A stretch of 64,000 nucleotides of DNA from Chromatiales bacterium (GTDB lineage: Bacteria; Pseudomonadota; Gammaproteobacteria; Xanthomonadales; SZUA-36): assembly GCA_024640045.1 (NCBI GenBank), contig JAHEFS010000001.1:38395-102394 (forward strand), given 5' to 3'. Shown piece by piece: positions 46,096 to 55,630 of the stretch. The notes under the pieces were generated by a model that did not search any database, was not told where the DNA came from, and saw only the letters and a list, made by a program, of their open reading frames with translations. The stretch's first letter is position 1, and each line of letters starts with the position of its first letter. The translations under genes and the position numbers were made by a program.

Positions 46096-47541
46096 CTAGT
46101 GACCCGGTGCCGAGGTTGCGGTGTGAGCCGCGCCGATGGTCGGAATCGGGTCGTTGTAGAAATCGAAGAAGAAATAGAACACCAGGCTGCACACGATCAG
46201 GGTGGCGAGCATGGCTGGTGTTCCGTACCGGAACCAGACCCAGGGGGTGATGGCCAGTGACGGATCGTTTTCGTTCTTCGCCAGGCGCTCGGATATGGTG
46301 ACGATGTACACGTTGGCCGTAGAGCCGATGTGCGTGCCGTTGCCGCCCATGCCGACGCCTACCGCCAAAGCCCACCACAGCGGCGCCACGTGAATGCCCT
46401 GCGCCTCCATCCCCAGCAATATGGGGATCATCGCTGCGGTGAATGGAATGTTGTCGATCGCGGCCGAAAGGATGGCAGCTACCCACATCAGTACCAGGGT
46501 GGCGGTCACGAGGTCTTCCTGCACGAAGGGAATGATGAACTGACCCACCCAGCGCAGAAAGCCGCTGTGCTCCACGCCACCGACCACGATGAACAGTGAG
46601 ATAAAAAAGATCAGCAAGGGAATTTCAACGTCTTCCATTGCGTGGTCCATTTCCACGTGGCGCGCGATGAATACCAGTAACGTGAGGCCGACGGCCGAGA
46701 CCATCCAGGGTTCCCAGCCGATGGAGTGGTGCATCATGAACAGCACGACCATCAGGCCCAGCACGATGATCGACTGATTCCAGAGCTTCTTGTCCTTGTA
46801 CTCGACCTTTTCGTGGAATTCCCCTTGCGGCGTAACCGCCAGTTCCTTGGCGAACAGCACGCGCAACACGAACAGCACCACGATCCACGCCAGCAGAACG
46901 ATGCCGCCCATGTGGATGAAGAAGGTGTTGAAATCAATGCCCTTGGCAGATCCGATCATCAAGTTAGGCGGATCACCCACCAGCGTTGCCACACCGCCGG
47001 TATCGGACAGTAGCGCCGCAGCCAGCAGAAACGGGATGGGTGTGACCTTCATGGCTCGCGCGATGAGAATGATCAGCGGGCCGAAAATGACCACTGTCGT
47101 GACATTGTCGAGCAGCAACGAAAGGCCGGTAACGGCTGAGCCGATCAGGAACAACAGGTAGAATTGTCGCCCTTTGCTGATCCGGGCCATGTAATTGGCC
47201 ATGGCCTGGAACCCCCCGGTGGGGATCATGATCGAGACGATCGCCATCATGCAGCCCAGCAGGAAAACCACGTTCCAGTCCACGGCATCGACGGCCTGGA
47301 AAGAATTGTAGAAACCGTAATACTGACCGGCGACGATCATTAACAGCGCGCCCATCATGGCGAACTTGGCGCGATGGAAGCCATGCAGGGTCTCGGTAAA
47401 AATGCCGACGAAGGTAATCGCCAGAATAACGCCTGAGATGACCATTTCATCGGTTAAGGGCATAGTTTCGACCATTTCGGATAATGCTCCCGGTTTAGTT
47501 ATCAGTTTAGTCCATCCCGGATTTGGGGAGTGGTCCGGCAC
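46096..47541 (-). CDS. NhaD/ArsB-type (SLC13-like) sodium:proton antiporter family protein, copy B
   Basis: Nearly colinear with copy A: IFTETLHGFHRAKFAMMGALLMIVAGQYYGFY..., LSDTGGVATLVGDPPNLMIG, AIDNIPFTAAMIPILLGMEAQG, C-terminus also ...APGH. Confidence 0.85.
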   Translation of the reverse strand: MPDHSPNPGWTKLITKPGALSEMVETMPLTDEMVISGVILAITFVGIFTETLHGFHRAKFAMMGALLMIVAGQYYGFYNSFQAVDAVDWNVVFLLGCMMAIVSIMIPTGGFQAMANYMARISKGRQFYLLFLIGSAVTGLSLLLDNVTTVVIFGPLIILIARAMKVTPIPFLLAAALLSDTGGVATLVGDPPNLMIGSAKGIDFNTFFIHMGGIVLLAWIVVLFVLRVLFAKELAVTPQGEFHEKVEYKDKKLWNQSIIVLGLMVVLFMMHHSIGWEPWMVSAVGLTLLVFIARHVEMDHAMEDVEIPLLIFFISLFIVVGGVEHSGFLRWVGQFIIPFVQEDLVTATLVLMWVAAILSAAIDNIPFTAAMIPILLGMEAQGIHVAPLWWALAVGVGMGGNGTHIGSTANVYIVTISERLAKNENDPSLAITPWVWFRYGTPAMLATLIVCSLVFYFFFDFYNDPIPTIGAAHTATSAPGH

Positions 47542-47653
47542 CAGTCTGTGGGTCCCGGATTATTATGCACAGAACCGGTGGGGACTCAATTCAACAAGGC
47601 GATCGGAGCCAAACAATCGGTGGGGGTGTGCAATTATTAGAAGCCTGAAGTAC

Positions 47654-47687
47654 AATATATCTCTCAATCTTTATAGAAAGATATATT
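47654..47687 (+). promoter_or_regulatory. Overlapping/competing inverted repeats in metK leader (operator or RNA switch candidate)
   Basis: AATATATCT(47654-47662)/AGATATATT(47679-47687) and ATCTTT(47667-47672)-ATAG-AAAGAT(47677-47682); the two pairings share 47679-47682. Confidence 0.55.
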
Positions 47688-47707
47688 AACCCGGAGAACT
47701 ACGCGAA

Positions 47708-48874
47708 ATGAGCGAATACCTGTTTACTTCGGAGTCGGTTGCGGCCGGCCATCCCGACAAGGTTGCAGACCAGATTTCTGATGCCGTCCTCGACGCCATC
47801 ATTGCGCAAGACCCTGCAGCCCACGTGGCATGCGAGACCTTTGTCAAAACCGGTGTGGCCATCGTCGGCGGTGAGATCACGACTTCCGCCTGGGTCGACC
47901 TGGAAGAATTGATCCGGGGCGTGATCTGCGATATCGGCTACACCTCATCGGCGGTTGGCTATGACGGTCACACCTGCGGTGTCATCAACATCATCGGCAA
48001 ACAGTCTCCCGACATTGACCGCGGCGTCAGCCGCGAGCGTCCGGAAGACCAGGGTGCCGGTGACCAGGGGCTGATGTTCGGTTACGCCACCAACGAAACC
48101 GACGTGCTGATGCCCGCACCTATTTACTACGCACATGAACTCATGAAGCGGCAGAACGAAGTGCGTACGGCCACGGATGATGGCCGCCGCCACCTGCGGC
48201 CTGATGCCAAAAGCCAGGTCACGTTCCGTTACCAGGACGGTCGGCCGGCGGGTATCGATGCGGTCGTGCTGTCGACCCAGCACAGCCCGGATTCCACCCA
48301 GGAGCAGTTGCGCGAGTTGGTGATGGAAGAAATCATCAAGCCGATTCTGCCTACGGAGTGGTTGAACGGGAACACCAAGTACCACATCAACCCGACCGGG
48401 CGCTTCGAAATCGGTGGCCCGGTGGGCGACGCTGGTTTGACCGGCCGCAAAATTATCGTCGACACCTACGGCGGTATGGCGCGTCACGGCGGCGGAGCAT
48501 TTTCCGGCAAAGATCCCTCCAAAGTGGACCGTTCAGCAGCATATGCTGCCCGCTACGTGGCCAAGAACCTCGTTGCAGCCGGATTCGCTGACCGAATCGA
48601 AATCCAGGTGAGCTACGCCATCGGGGTAGCGGAGCCGACCTCGATCAGTGTTGACTCTTTCGGCACCGAGAAGATTCCGGTGCGCAAGATCGAACAGATC
48701 GTACGCCAGGAATTCGACCTCAGGCCCTACGGGATTATCCAGATGCTGGACCTGATCCGCCCGATCTATCGTGCGCTGTCGGCCTATGGCCACATGGGCC
48801 GCGAGGACCTGGGCGTCAGCTGGGAGCGCCTGGACCGGGTGGAGTCGTTGAAGGCTGCAGCCGGCCTCGACTGA
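47708..48874 (+). CDS. metK: S-adenosylmethionine synthetase
   Basis: [28 protein letters not shown]...[14 protein letters not shown]...[27 protein letters not shown]. Confidence 0.98.
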   Translation: MSEYLFTSESVAAGHPDKVADQISDAVLDAIIAQDPAAHVACETFVKTGVAIVGGEITTSAWVDLEELIRGVICDIGYTSSAVGYDGHTCGVINIIGKQSPDIDRGVSRERPEDQGAGDQGLMFGYATNETDVLMPAPIYYAHELMKRQNEVRTATDDGRRHLRPDAKSQVTFRYQDGRPAGIDAVVLSTQHSPDSTQEQLRELVMEEIIKPILPTEWLNGNTKYHINPTGRFEIGGPVGDAGLTGRKIIVDTYGGMARHGGGAFSGKDPSKVDRSAAYAARYVAKNLVAAGFADRIEIQVSYAIGVAEPTSISVDSFGTEKIPVRKIEQIVRQEFDLRPYGIIQMLDLIRPIYRALSAYGHMGREDLGVSWERLDRVESLKAAAGLD

Positions 48875-48886
48875 AACGAATTTCCA

Positions 48887-48969
48887 CGCCCGCCGAGGAG
48901 CGTTGCGACCCGGTCTCCAGATAGACCGGGCCAGGCTCGGTGGGTGGCTCGAATGTAACAACCGCGCTC
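48887..48969 (+). promoter_or_regulatory. S-adenosylhomocysteine (SAH) riboswitch
   Basis: CCGAGGAGCGTTGCGACCCGGTCT..AGACCGGGCCAGGCTCGG...CAACCGCGCTC matches the SAH riboswitch consensus. P1 48887-48897/48936-48946; P2 CCCGGTCT/AGACCGGG 48909-48916/48923-48930; pseudoknot GAGCG 48898-48902 with CGCTC 48965-48969. Immediately upstream of ahcY. Confidence 0.93.
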
Positions 48970-48975
48970 GTTTGA

Positions 48976-50424
48976 ATGACAGGAATGAAAACGATGAGTG
49001 CTGCTATTGAAGATATGAAAAAACACGATTACCACGTTGCCGATATTTCACAGGCGGATTTCGGCCGCCGTGAAATCGCCATCGCCGAAACTGAAATGCC
49101 GGGCCTGATGGATGTTCGCGACGAATTCCGGGGCGCGCAACCTCTGAAAGGTGCGCGCATTGCCGGCAGCCTGCACATGACCATCCAGACTGCAGTTCTG
49201 ATCGAGTCATTGCAGGCACTCGGCGCCGATGTCCGCTGGGCCTCGTGCAACATTTACTCCACCCAGGATCACGCCGCGGCCGCCATCGCGGCAGGCGGCA
49301 CGCCGGTATTCGCATTCAAAGGCGAGAGTCTGGACGAGTACTGGGAGTTCACCCACCGCATATTCGAATGGACCGATGCAAACGGTCAGCAGACCTTTGC
49401 CAATATGATCCTGGACGACGGTGGTGATGCCACCCTGTTGCTGTACCTGGGCGCACAGGCTGAGAAAGACGCCAGTGTGCTGGACAACCCGGGCAGCGAG
49501 GAAGAGGTAGCATTGTTCCGGGCTATCCGTAAGCGGCTGGACACGCGTCCGGGCTGGTATTCCAAGGCGCTCGCAGCCATCCAGGGTGTGACCGAGGAAA
49601 CCACCACTGGTGTCAAGCGGCTATACACGCTGGCCAAGGAAGGTACGCTGCCGTTCCCGGCCATCAACGTCAATGATTCCGTTACCAAGTCGAAGTTCGA
49701 CAACCTTTATGGTTGCCGCGAGTCACTGGTCGATGGCATCAAACGCGCCACCGACGTCATGATTGCAGGCAAGGTCGCGCTGGTGGCCGGTTACGGCGAT
49801 GTGGGTAAAGGGTGTGCTCAATCGCTGCGGGGCCTGGGAGCGACCGTGTGGGTGACCGAGATCGATCCGATCTGCGCTCTGCAGGCGGCGATGGAGGGTT
49901 ACCGCGTAGTGACGCTGGAGGAAGCTGCCGACAAGGTCGATATTTTCGTGACCGCTACCGGTAATTACCACGTGATCGAGCATGACCACATGGCGCGTAT
50001 GAAACACCAGGCCATCGTCTGCAACATCGGCCATTTCGACAACGAAATCGACGTGGCCAGCCTCAAGCAGTACGACTGGGAAAACATCAAGCCGCAGGTC
50101 GATCACATCATCTTTCCTGACGGCAAGCGCATCATCCTGCTGGCCGAAGGCCGCCTGGTGAACCTGGGCTGTGCGACCGGTCACCCGAGCTTCGTGATGT
50201 CCAATTCCTTCACCAACCAGGTGCTGGCGCAGATTGAATTGTTCTGCCACGGCGACCGTTACGAAAATCAGGTCTACGTCCTGCCCAAACACCTGGATGA
50301 GAAGGTGGCCCGTTTGCACCTCGACCGCATCGGGGCGCATCTCACCGACTTGTCGGACCAGCAAGCCAGATACATTGGTGTTGAGGTTTCGGGCCCATAC
50401 AAGCCGGATCACTACCGCTACTGA
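48976..50424 (+). CDS. ahcY: Adenosylhomocysteinase (start may be at 48985 or 48994)
   Basis: [33 protein letters not shown]...[42 protein letters not shown]...[38 protein letters not shown]...KPDHYRY. Confidence 0.98.
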   Translation: MTGMKTMSAAIEDMKKHDYHVADISQADFGRREIAIAETEMPGLMDVRDEFRGAQPLKGARIAGSLHMTIQTAVLIESLQALGADVRWASCNIYSTQDHAAAAIAAGGTPVFAFKGESLDEYWEFTHRIFEWTDANGQQTFANMILDDGGDATLLLYLGAQAEKDASVLDNPGSEEEVALFRAIRKRLDTRPGWYSKALAAIQGVTEETTTGVKRLYTLAKEGTLPFPAINVNDSVTKSKFDNLYGCRESLVDGIKRATDVMIAGKVALVAGYGDVGKGCAQSLRGLGATVWVTEIDPICALQAAMEGYRVVTLEEAADKVDIFVTATGNYHVIEHDHMARMKHQAIVCNIGHFDNEIDVASLKQYDWENIKPQVDHIIFPDGKRIILLAEGRLVNLGCATGHPSFVMSNSFTNQVLAQIELFCHGDRYENQVYVLPKHLDEKVARLHLDRIGAHLTDLSDQQARYIGVEVSGPYKPDHYRY

Positions 50425-50555
50425 GCCGGCGGAGCACGCATGGAACTGGCTGCGGCGGTGAACTTTGCAGGGACGCCGCCGCGGCCCCCTTTCCCACTGG
50501 CTGTCAGAACGGTGGGATTGGATGTTTTTGTCACCATTGAGCGATTGACCCAAAC

Positions 50556-51401
50556 ATGACCCGCGACGGCACCCCCATTTCCTTCGAGTTTTTTCCGCCC
50601 AGGACGCCCGAACAGGAATCCTTGCTGGAAACGACCTGGCGCCGGCTGGTGCGCTTCGACCCCGAGTATTTTTCGATGACGTTCGGGGCCGGAGGATCCA
50701 GTATCGATGCTACCCACCAGGCAGTGTTGAAGCTGTCTTCGGATTCCGGCGTGCAGGTAGCGCCGCACATTTCCTGCCTCATCGACAGTGAGGCCCATTT
50801 GCGCCACTTCCTTGAGGAGTACCGCGCGGCAGGCGTCGACCGCCTGGTGCTGCTGCGGGGAGACCGTCCACCCGGTTCGGTTAATGCGGGCCCGTTCGAG
50901 CACGCCAACGAATTGGTCGGGTTCGTGCACGAACGCTACGGCGAGCAATTCACGATTGAAGTCGGCTGTTATCCGGAGTTTCACCCCGAATCGACATCTC
51001 CCCAAACCGACCTCGCATTCTTCAGGCAGAAAGTGGATGCCGGTGCCAGTGGGGCGATCACGCAGTATTTCTACAATGCCGACAGCTATTACCGCTTCGT
51101 TGAGGATTGTCGGCAGGCCGGGATCAATATCCCGATTCGTCCGGGCATCATGCCGATTACCAACTATCGCCAATTGGCCCGGTTTTCAGCGATCTGCGGT
51201 GCGGAAATTCCGCAGTGGATCATGCGGCGACTGGAAGCCTGGGGCGACGATCTCGAGTCCATCCGTGATTTCGGTCTCGACGTGGTTTCCCGGCTGTGTG
51301 AGCAGTTGCTTCGCGATGGTGCCCCGGGTCTGCACATCTACACGTTGAATCGGGCGCATGCGACCGAAGACTTGCTGGAGCGCCTGTATCCGGGTTCGTG
51401 A
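50556..51401 (+). CDS. metF: 5,10-methylenetetrahydrofolate reductase
   Basis: ISFEFFPPRTPEQESLLETTWRRL...FSMTFGAGGS...VLLRGDRPPG...ITQYFYNADSYYRFVEDCRQAGINIPIRPGIMPI. Confidence 0.96.
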   Translation: MTRDGTPISFEFFPPRTPEQESLLETTWRRLVRFDPEYFSMTFGAGGSSIDATHQAVLKLSSDSGVQVAPHISCLIDSEAHLRHFLEEYRAAGVDRLVLLRGDRPPGSVNAGPFEHANELVGFVHERYGEQFTIEVGCYPEFHPESTSPQTDLAFFRQKVDAGASGAITQYFYNADSYYRFVEDCRQAGINIPIRPGIMPITNYRQLARFSAICGAEIPQWIMRRLEAWGDDLESIRDFGLDVVSRLCEQLLRDGAPGLHIYTLNRAHATEDLLERLYPGS

Positions 51402-51562
51402 GGGAAGGCGTTAGACGTGAGTCGATCGCCCGTGCGTCCGCCTGCCAGGATGGGGTGGTCGAAATCGTTGCCGATCCAGCGTCAAGGTACCTGGCTGCAC
51501 CAACAGCCCACCGAGTACGTCCAATGTGAGAACAAGCGGTGCAATGGGATTCTTTTTCCGGC

Positions 51563-52552
51563 TCACGAATCCTCGCCGTAAATGCCGATGAACAGTTCGC
51601 CCTGCGTGTTGATACTCGCCCGGTACATGCCGGCCGTGTTGTGGGGCATCGCGATCGATCCGTCTCCTCCCATGATGATGACGCCGCCGTCGCCGCCTGC
51701 CTTGACCAGGATGTCATTGATGACCGCGTTGCCCGCTTCGGCAACACTGGCACCTGCCGCAACCCGCGTGCAGATATTGCTGGCGACCACGTAGCGGATG
51801 AAGAATTCACCGTGCCCGGTAGCGCTGACCGCGCAGCTGTCGTTGTTGGCGTAGGTGCCTGCGCCGATAATGGGCGAATCACCGACACGGCCGAAACGCT
51901 TATTGGTCATGCCGCCGGTAGAGGTGCCCGCCGCCAGGTTGCCGTTCTGATCACGCGCCACGGCGCCCACGGTCGAGAAAAAGCTCTGTGGCTGGAAAAT
52001 CCCTGCAGTTTCCTCAGCCTTGGCCTGCTGGAGTTGTTCCCAACGGTGTTCGGTGCGGAAGTAGGAAGGGTCAACGAACTCGAAACCCTGTTCCTGGGCG
52101 AACAGCTCAGCGCCGTCTCCGATCATCATGACGTGCCGGGACTGGTTCATGACGGCAATGGCGAGGTCGATGGGGTTGCGAATGCGATGGATCGCGGCAA
52201 CCGCTCCGGCGTTGAGGGTTGCCCCATCCATGATCGACGAGTCGAGCTCGTTTTGCCCCGCGGCATTGAATACGGCCCCCTTACCGGCGTTGAACAGGGG
52301 AGAGTCCTCCATGATGTTGATGGCAGCCCTGACTCCTTCGATACTGGTCCCGCCCTCCGACAACACTCGGTGGCCTGCACGGATGGCTTCCTCCAGTTTT
52401 TCCCGGAAGGCTTGTTCACGCTCGGGTGTCATGGCTTCGCGGGTGATGGTGCCAGCACCGCCGTGAATCGCGATGGCGACTTCGGCAGCCTCGGCAGGCG
52501 AGGCCAGCAACAGGCCGATGCAGGTAGTCCAGAAGAAAATTTTGGCTTTCAT
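51563..52552 (-). CDS. iaaA: Isoaspartyl peptidase / L-asparaginase (Ntn-hydrolase) with signal peptide
   Basis: AIHGGAGTITREAMTPE...ILEDSPLFNAGKGAVFN-type motif (IMEDSPLFNAGKGAVFNAAGQNELDSSIMDG), catalytic AAGTSTGGMTNKRFGRVGDSPIIGAGTYA. Confidence 0.92.
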   Translation of the reverse strand: MKAKIFFWTTCIGLLLASPAEAAEVAIAIHGGAGTITREAMTPEREQAFREKLEEAIRAGHRVLSEGGTSIEGVRAAINIMEDSPLFNAGKGAVFNAAGQNELDSSIMDGATLNAGAVAAIHRIRNPIDLAIAVMNQSRHVMMIGDGAELFAQEQGFEFVDPSYFRTEHRWEQLQQAKAEETAGIFQPQSFFSTVGAVARDQNGNLAAGTSTGGMTNKRFGRVGDSPIIGAGTYANNDSCAVSATGHGEFFIRYVVASNICTRVAAGASVAEAGNAVINDILVKAGGDGGVIIMGGDGSIAMPHNTAGMYRASINTQGELFIGIYGEDS

Positions 52553-52589
52553 GGGAGTCCTCTTTCGATTCGCTTGATTTGGCGAGCGG

Positions 52590-53132
52590 TCAGGGGCAAG
52601 GCGCCAGCGACTGTGCGCGGCGCTCCAGCCAATAAAGTGCGGTATAGACTTTGGGGTCGAGCAGCAGGCCTTTCCGGTGTTGTACGCCCAGCCACTCTGC
52701 TACCTCGTCGAGGGGGACGCAGTGCACCTGGATATCTTCACTGTCATCACCCCCTCCCGGACCGATTTTGCTGAGGTCTTCGGCGAGAAAGAAAGTGATG
52801 ATCTCGTCGCTCATGCCGGCTGAACTCGGGCACTCGAGCAGTTGTGTGATCCGGCCAGCCGCGTAGCCGGTTTCTTCGATCAGTTCCCGCCGTGCCGCCT
52901 GCAGGATTGGCTCATCCGGATCACCCTGGTCGCCGACCAGTCCAGCGGGCAATTCGACAACCCGGCTGCTCACCGGCACCCGGTATTGTTCGACCAGGAT
53001 GATTTCGTTGTCGCCCGTGACCGGAATCAATACCGCGACGCTGCTGGCATTGGTGCGGGTGGCGAATTCCCAGCCACCGGATTCCACCAGGCCCAGGTAG
53101 CGCCCGCGAAACAGAAACGAAACATCATTCAT
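52590..53132 (-). CDS. NUDIX hydrolase (ADP-ribose pyrophosphatase-like)
   Basis: ELPAGLVGDQGDPDEPILQAARRELIEETGYAAGRITQLLECPSSAGMSDE; start at MNDVSFLF. Confidence 0.88.
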   Translation of the reverse strand: MNDVSFLFRGRYLGLVESGGWEFATRTNASSVAVLIPVTGDNEIILVEQYRVPVSSRVVELPAGLVGDQGDPDEPILQAARRELIEETGYAAGRITQLLECPSSAGMSDEIITFFLAEDLSKIGPGGGDDSEDIQVHCVPLDEVAEWLGVQHRKGLLLDPKVYTALYWLERRAQSLAPCP

Positions 53133-53289
53133 CTGCCAAACCACCCCGCCTTTGGTAAACTGCTGCGATTGTATCCCTGCAGCGGTGCCGGGGGCCAACC
53201 GCGCGACGCGCCCGTCGCCGGCTGGCCAATCAATCTGAACCAAACACCTGCGAGCGGCTCAAAGCAGCAGGTTTCGAGGGAAGAACAAA

Positions 53290-54729
53290 ATGTCCGTGAT
53301 CAAGAAAGCAGGCCTGGCCCTGTGCCTGATGTTGTCCATTGGTTTGTCGGTGGCCCAGGAAGCGAACGAGCTTTCGGAAAATGTGGCCGAACTGCGCAAT
53401 TTGGCCAACCGCGCCCATGCCCAGGGCGACCAGGAAACATTCCGTTCGGTCGTCGCTCGCTTACATGAGCTGAGACCAAACAACAGCGAGTACATGTACC
53501 AGTTGGTGCTGGCACATGCGGTGCTCGGGGAGTTGACCGAAGCGTTCAATATCATGCTGTCCATGCAGCGTCAGGGCCTTTCCTATGACTTCGACAAGTC
53601 GCCCGACTCGATGAATCTGCGCGAGAAGAAGGTCTACTCATATCTCAACGACCTGATGATCCGCGCGGGACAGCCGATGGGCGAAGCCACCGAGGTGGCC
53701 ACTCTCGACGCCGGAATTGGCCAAGTCGAAGCGATTGACTGGGATCCTGGCCGTGAGGCTTTTCTGGTAGCGACGATCACCGACGGGCGTTTGCTGGCCG
53801 TGCGCCGGGATGGCAGTTTCACAGAACTCTTGCGGGCGGATCGCGAAAACGGCCTTTGGGGAATCTACGATCTGGCTGTCGATATCGATCGAAACCGGTT
53901 GTGGCTGACCAGTTCAGCAACCCCGTCCTTTGCGGGCTTCGACCCCGTCGACAAGGGGCTTTCCGCCCTGTATGAACTGGAGCTGGATACCCTGAAAGTA
54001 GTCAATCGCTACCCGGTGCCGGTCGATGGTCTTCCCCACAACCTGGGCAGCATGTCCCTGGCGACGACCGGCGATCTGTTTTTCGCCGACCGCAGCCTGC
54101 CAATACTCTACGTGCTGAAGTCCGGTGAGGATCGGCTGCGGCCCGTATTCGCGACGCGGAAACTGGTCAACCTGAGGGGGATCGCGGTCTCTGCCGATGG
54201 TAGCCAGATTTACGTGTCCGACTACGAAATGGGCATTATCCGTGTCGATCTCGAAACGGGCCAGATCAGCACGCTGGCCAAGGCTGAGACGCTCAACCTG
54301 GGCGGAATCGATGGCCTGGAGTATGTGGATGGCGCATTGCTGATCATCCAGAACGGTATACAGCCACAGCGGATCATGCGCCTCACCCTGGATGTGACTG
54401 GCACAATGGTCGCGGAGGTGGCGCCGGTTGCCGTCGCGCTGGAAGTGTTCGATAAACCGAATTACGGCACCGTGGTCGGCGACGAACTGGTCTTTTTCGC
54501 CAATAGCTTTGGCAGAAACAATGGTCAGGAAACAGACCGGCCATTGAAAATCGTCAGCGCAAATTTGGCCGGCGTGCAAAACATCGTTCCGCCCGACATG
54601 CAAAAATTCCTGGACGACCAGGCGCGGAGACGCATGCAAAGACCGGGGCTCGAAGAGGCCGGGGCTGGCGACAGCACCGGGCAGGGGACAGCGGACGACT
54701 CAAACGTGGACGAGGATGATGGTGGCTGA
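53290..54729 (+). CDS. Exported protein with TPR-like N-terminus and SMP-30/NHL-like beta-propeller
   Basis: Signal peptide MSVIKKAGLALCLMLSIGLSVAQ; helical repeat ~30-130; propeller-like repeats (WDPGREAFLVATITDGRLLAVRRDG, LRGIAVSADGSQIYVSDYEMGIIRVDLETGQ); acidic/Gly C-terminus. Confidence 0.7.
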   Translation: MSVIKKAGLALCLMLSIGLSVAQEANELSENVAELRNLANRAHAQGDQETFRSVVARLHELRPNNSEYMYQLVLAHAVLGELTEAFNIMLSMQRQGLSYDFDKSPDSMNLREKKVYSYLNDLMIRAGQPMGEATEVATLDAGIGQVEAIDWDPGREAFLVATITDGRLLAVRRDGSFTELLRADRENGLWGIYDLAVDIDRNRLWLTSSATPSFAGFDPVDKGLSALYELELDTLKVVNRYPVPVDGLPHNLGSMSLATTGDLFFADRSLPILYVLKSGEDRLRPVFATRKLVNLRGIAVSADGSQIYVSDYEMGIIRVDLETGQISTLAKAETLNLGGIDGLEYVDGALLIIQNGIQPQRIMRLTLDVTGTMVAEVAPVAVALEVFDKPNYGTVVGDELVFFANSFGRNNGQETDRPLKIVSANLAGVQNIVPPDMQKFLDDQARRRMQRPGLEEAGAGDSTGQGTADDSNVDEDDGG

Positions 54730-54742
54730 AGCGTTCGCCTGA

Positions 54743-55630
54743 TCAGGCGGTTTGCAGGCAGCGGTGGCGCAGCATGCCACCGAAAGAGAGTTCGTCGAAC
54801 AGGCGGTTCAGGCGCGCTTCATCCACCGTACCGCGGGTCAGGTCCGGGCGATCGAGTGCGGAAGGGACTTCGGTGTGGATAACGGTTAATTGCCGGGCCA
54901 ACTCGGCCGCCGCGCGGTGCATATCCAGCTTGCCATGCAGTGATTTTGCACCCCGAATACTGAGATGCGGAACTTCGGCCAGGCGCTCCCAGAGGGCGTC
55001 CAGGTCGTCGAAGTGAGCCAGCAACGCAGAAGCCGTCTTGGGCCCAACCCCGGGGATGCCCGGAATGTTATCCACCGAGTCCCCGGTCAGGGCCAAAAAA
55101 TCTGCCATCTGCTCGGGCCAGACACCGAAATGATCGCGGACGTGCTGTCGTCCCAGTTTGCGATTGCGCGCAAAATCCCACCAGTGATCACCTTCGCGAA
55201 TGACCTGGGCCAGGTCCTTGTCGCCTGTCACCACGCAGACCGGATGGCCGCGCGCGCGCCAGTATTCCGCCAGGGTTCCGATGAGATCGTCCGCCTCGTA
55301 ATACGGATCAGCAAAACACTTCAGTCCCATCGATTCCGAGATTTCCCGCGCCCAGGCGAACTGGCGTTTGAGATCCTCGGGCGCCGGGTCGCGGTTCGCC
55401 TTGTACTCGGGATAGATTTCGTTGCGGTAACTGGTGGTCAGGGATTCATCGAAGGCGATCCCGACATGGTTCGGGTCGGTCTGCTCCAGCAGGCTGCAGA
55501 GAAATCCCGTGAAGCCATAGGCCGCGTTGGTCGGCTCACCCGCCGGGTTGGAGAATTCGTCGGGCACGGAATACCAGGCCCGGAAGACGTAAATGCTGGC
55601 ATCGACCAGGTAGACGGGAGCGAGGCTCAC
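54743..55630 (-). CDS. xni: 5'-3' exonuclease (ExoIX/Xni-like, FEN family)
   Basis: VYLVDASIYVFRAWYSVPDEF...YYEADDLIGTLAEYWRARGHPVCVVTGDKDLAQVI...LALTGDSVDNIPGIPGVGPKTASALL. GTG start overlaps the upstream HNH stop. Confidence 0.9.
   Translation of the reverse strand: MSLAPVYLVDASIYVFRAWYSVPDEFSNPAGEPTNAAYGFTGFLCSLLEQTDPNHVGIAFDESLTTSYRNEIYPEYKANRDPAPEDLKRQFAWAREISESMGLKCFADPYYEADDLIGTLAEYWRARGHPVCVVTGDKDLAQVIREGDHWWDFARNRKLGRQHVRDHFGVWPEQMADFLALTGDSVDNIPGIPGVGPKTASALLAHFDDLDALWERLAEVPHLSIRGAKSLHGKLDMHRAAAELARQLTVIHTEVPSALDRPDLTRGTVDEARLNRLFDELSFGGMLRHRCLQTA

Noticed and set aside
45959-46486. 175-aa alternative-frame ORF inside antiporter copy B
   Set aside because: Frame-shifted reading of the same gene, no independent support.
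51539-52774. 411-aa plus-strand ORF antisense to iaaA
   Set aside because: iaaA on the minus strand has signal peptide and catalytic motifs; this ORF has none.
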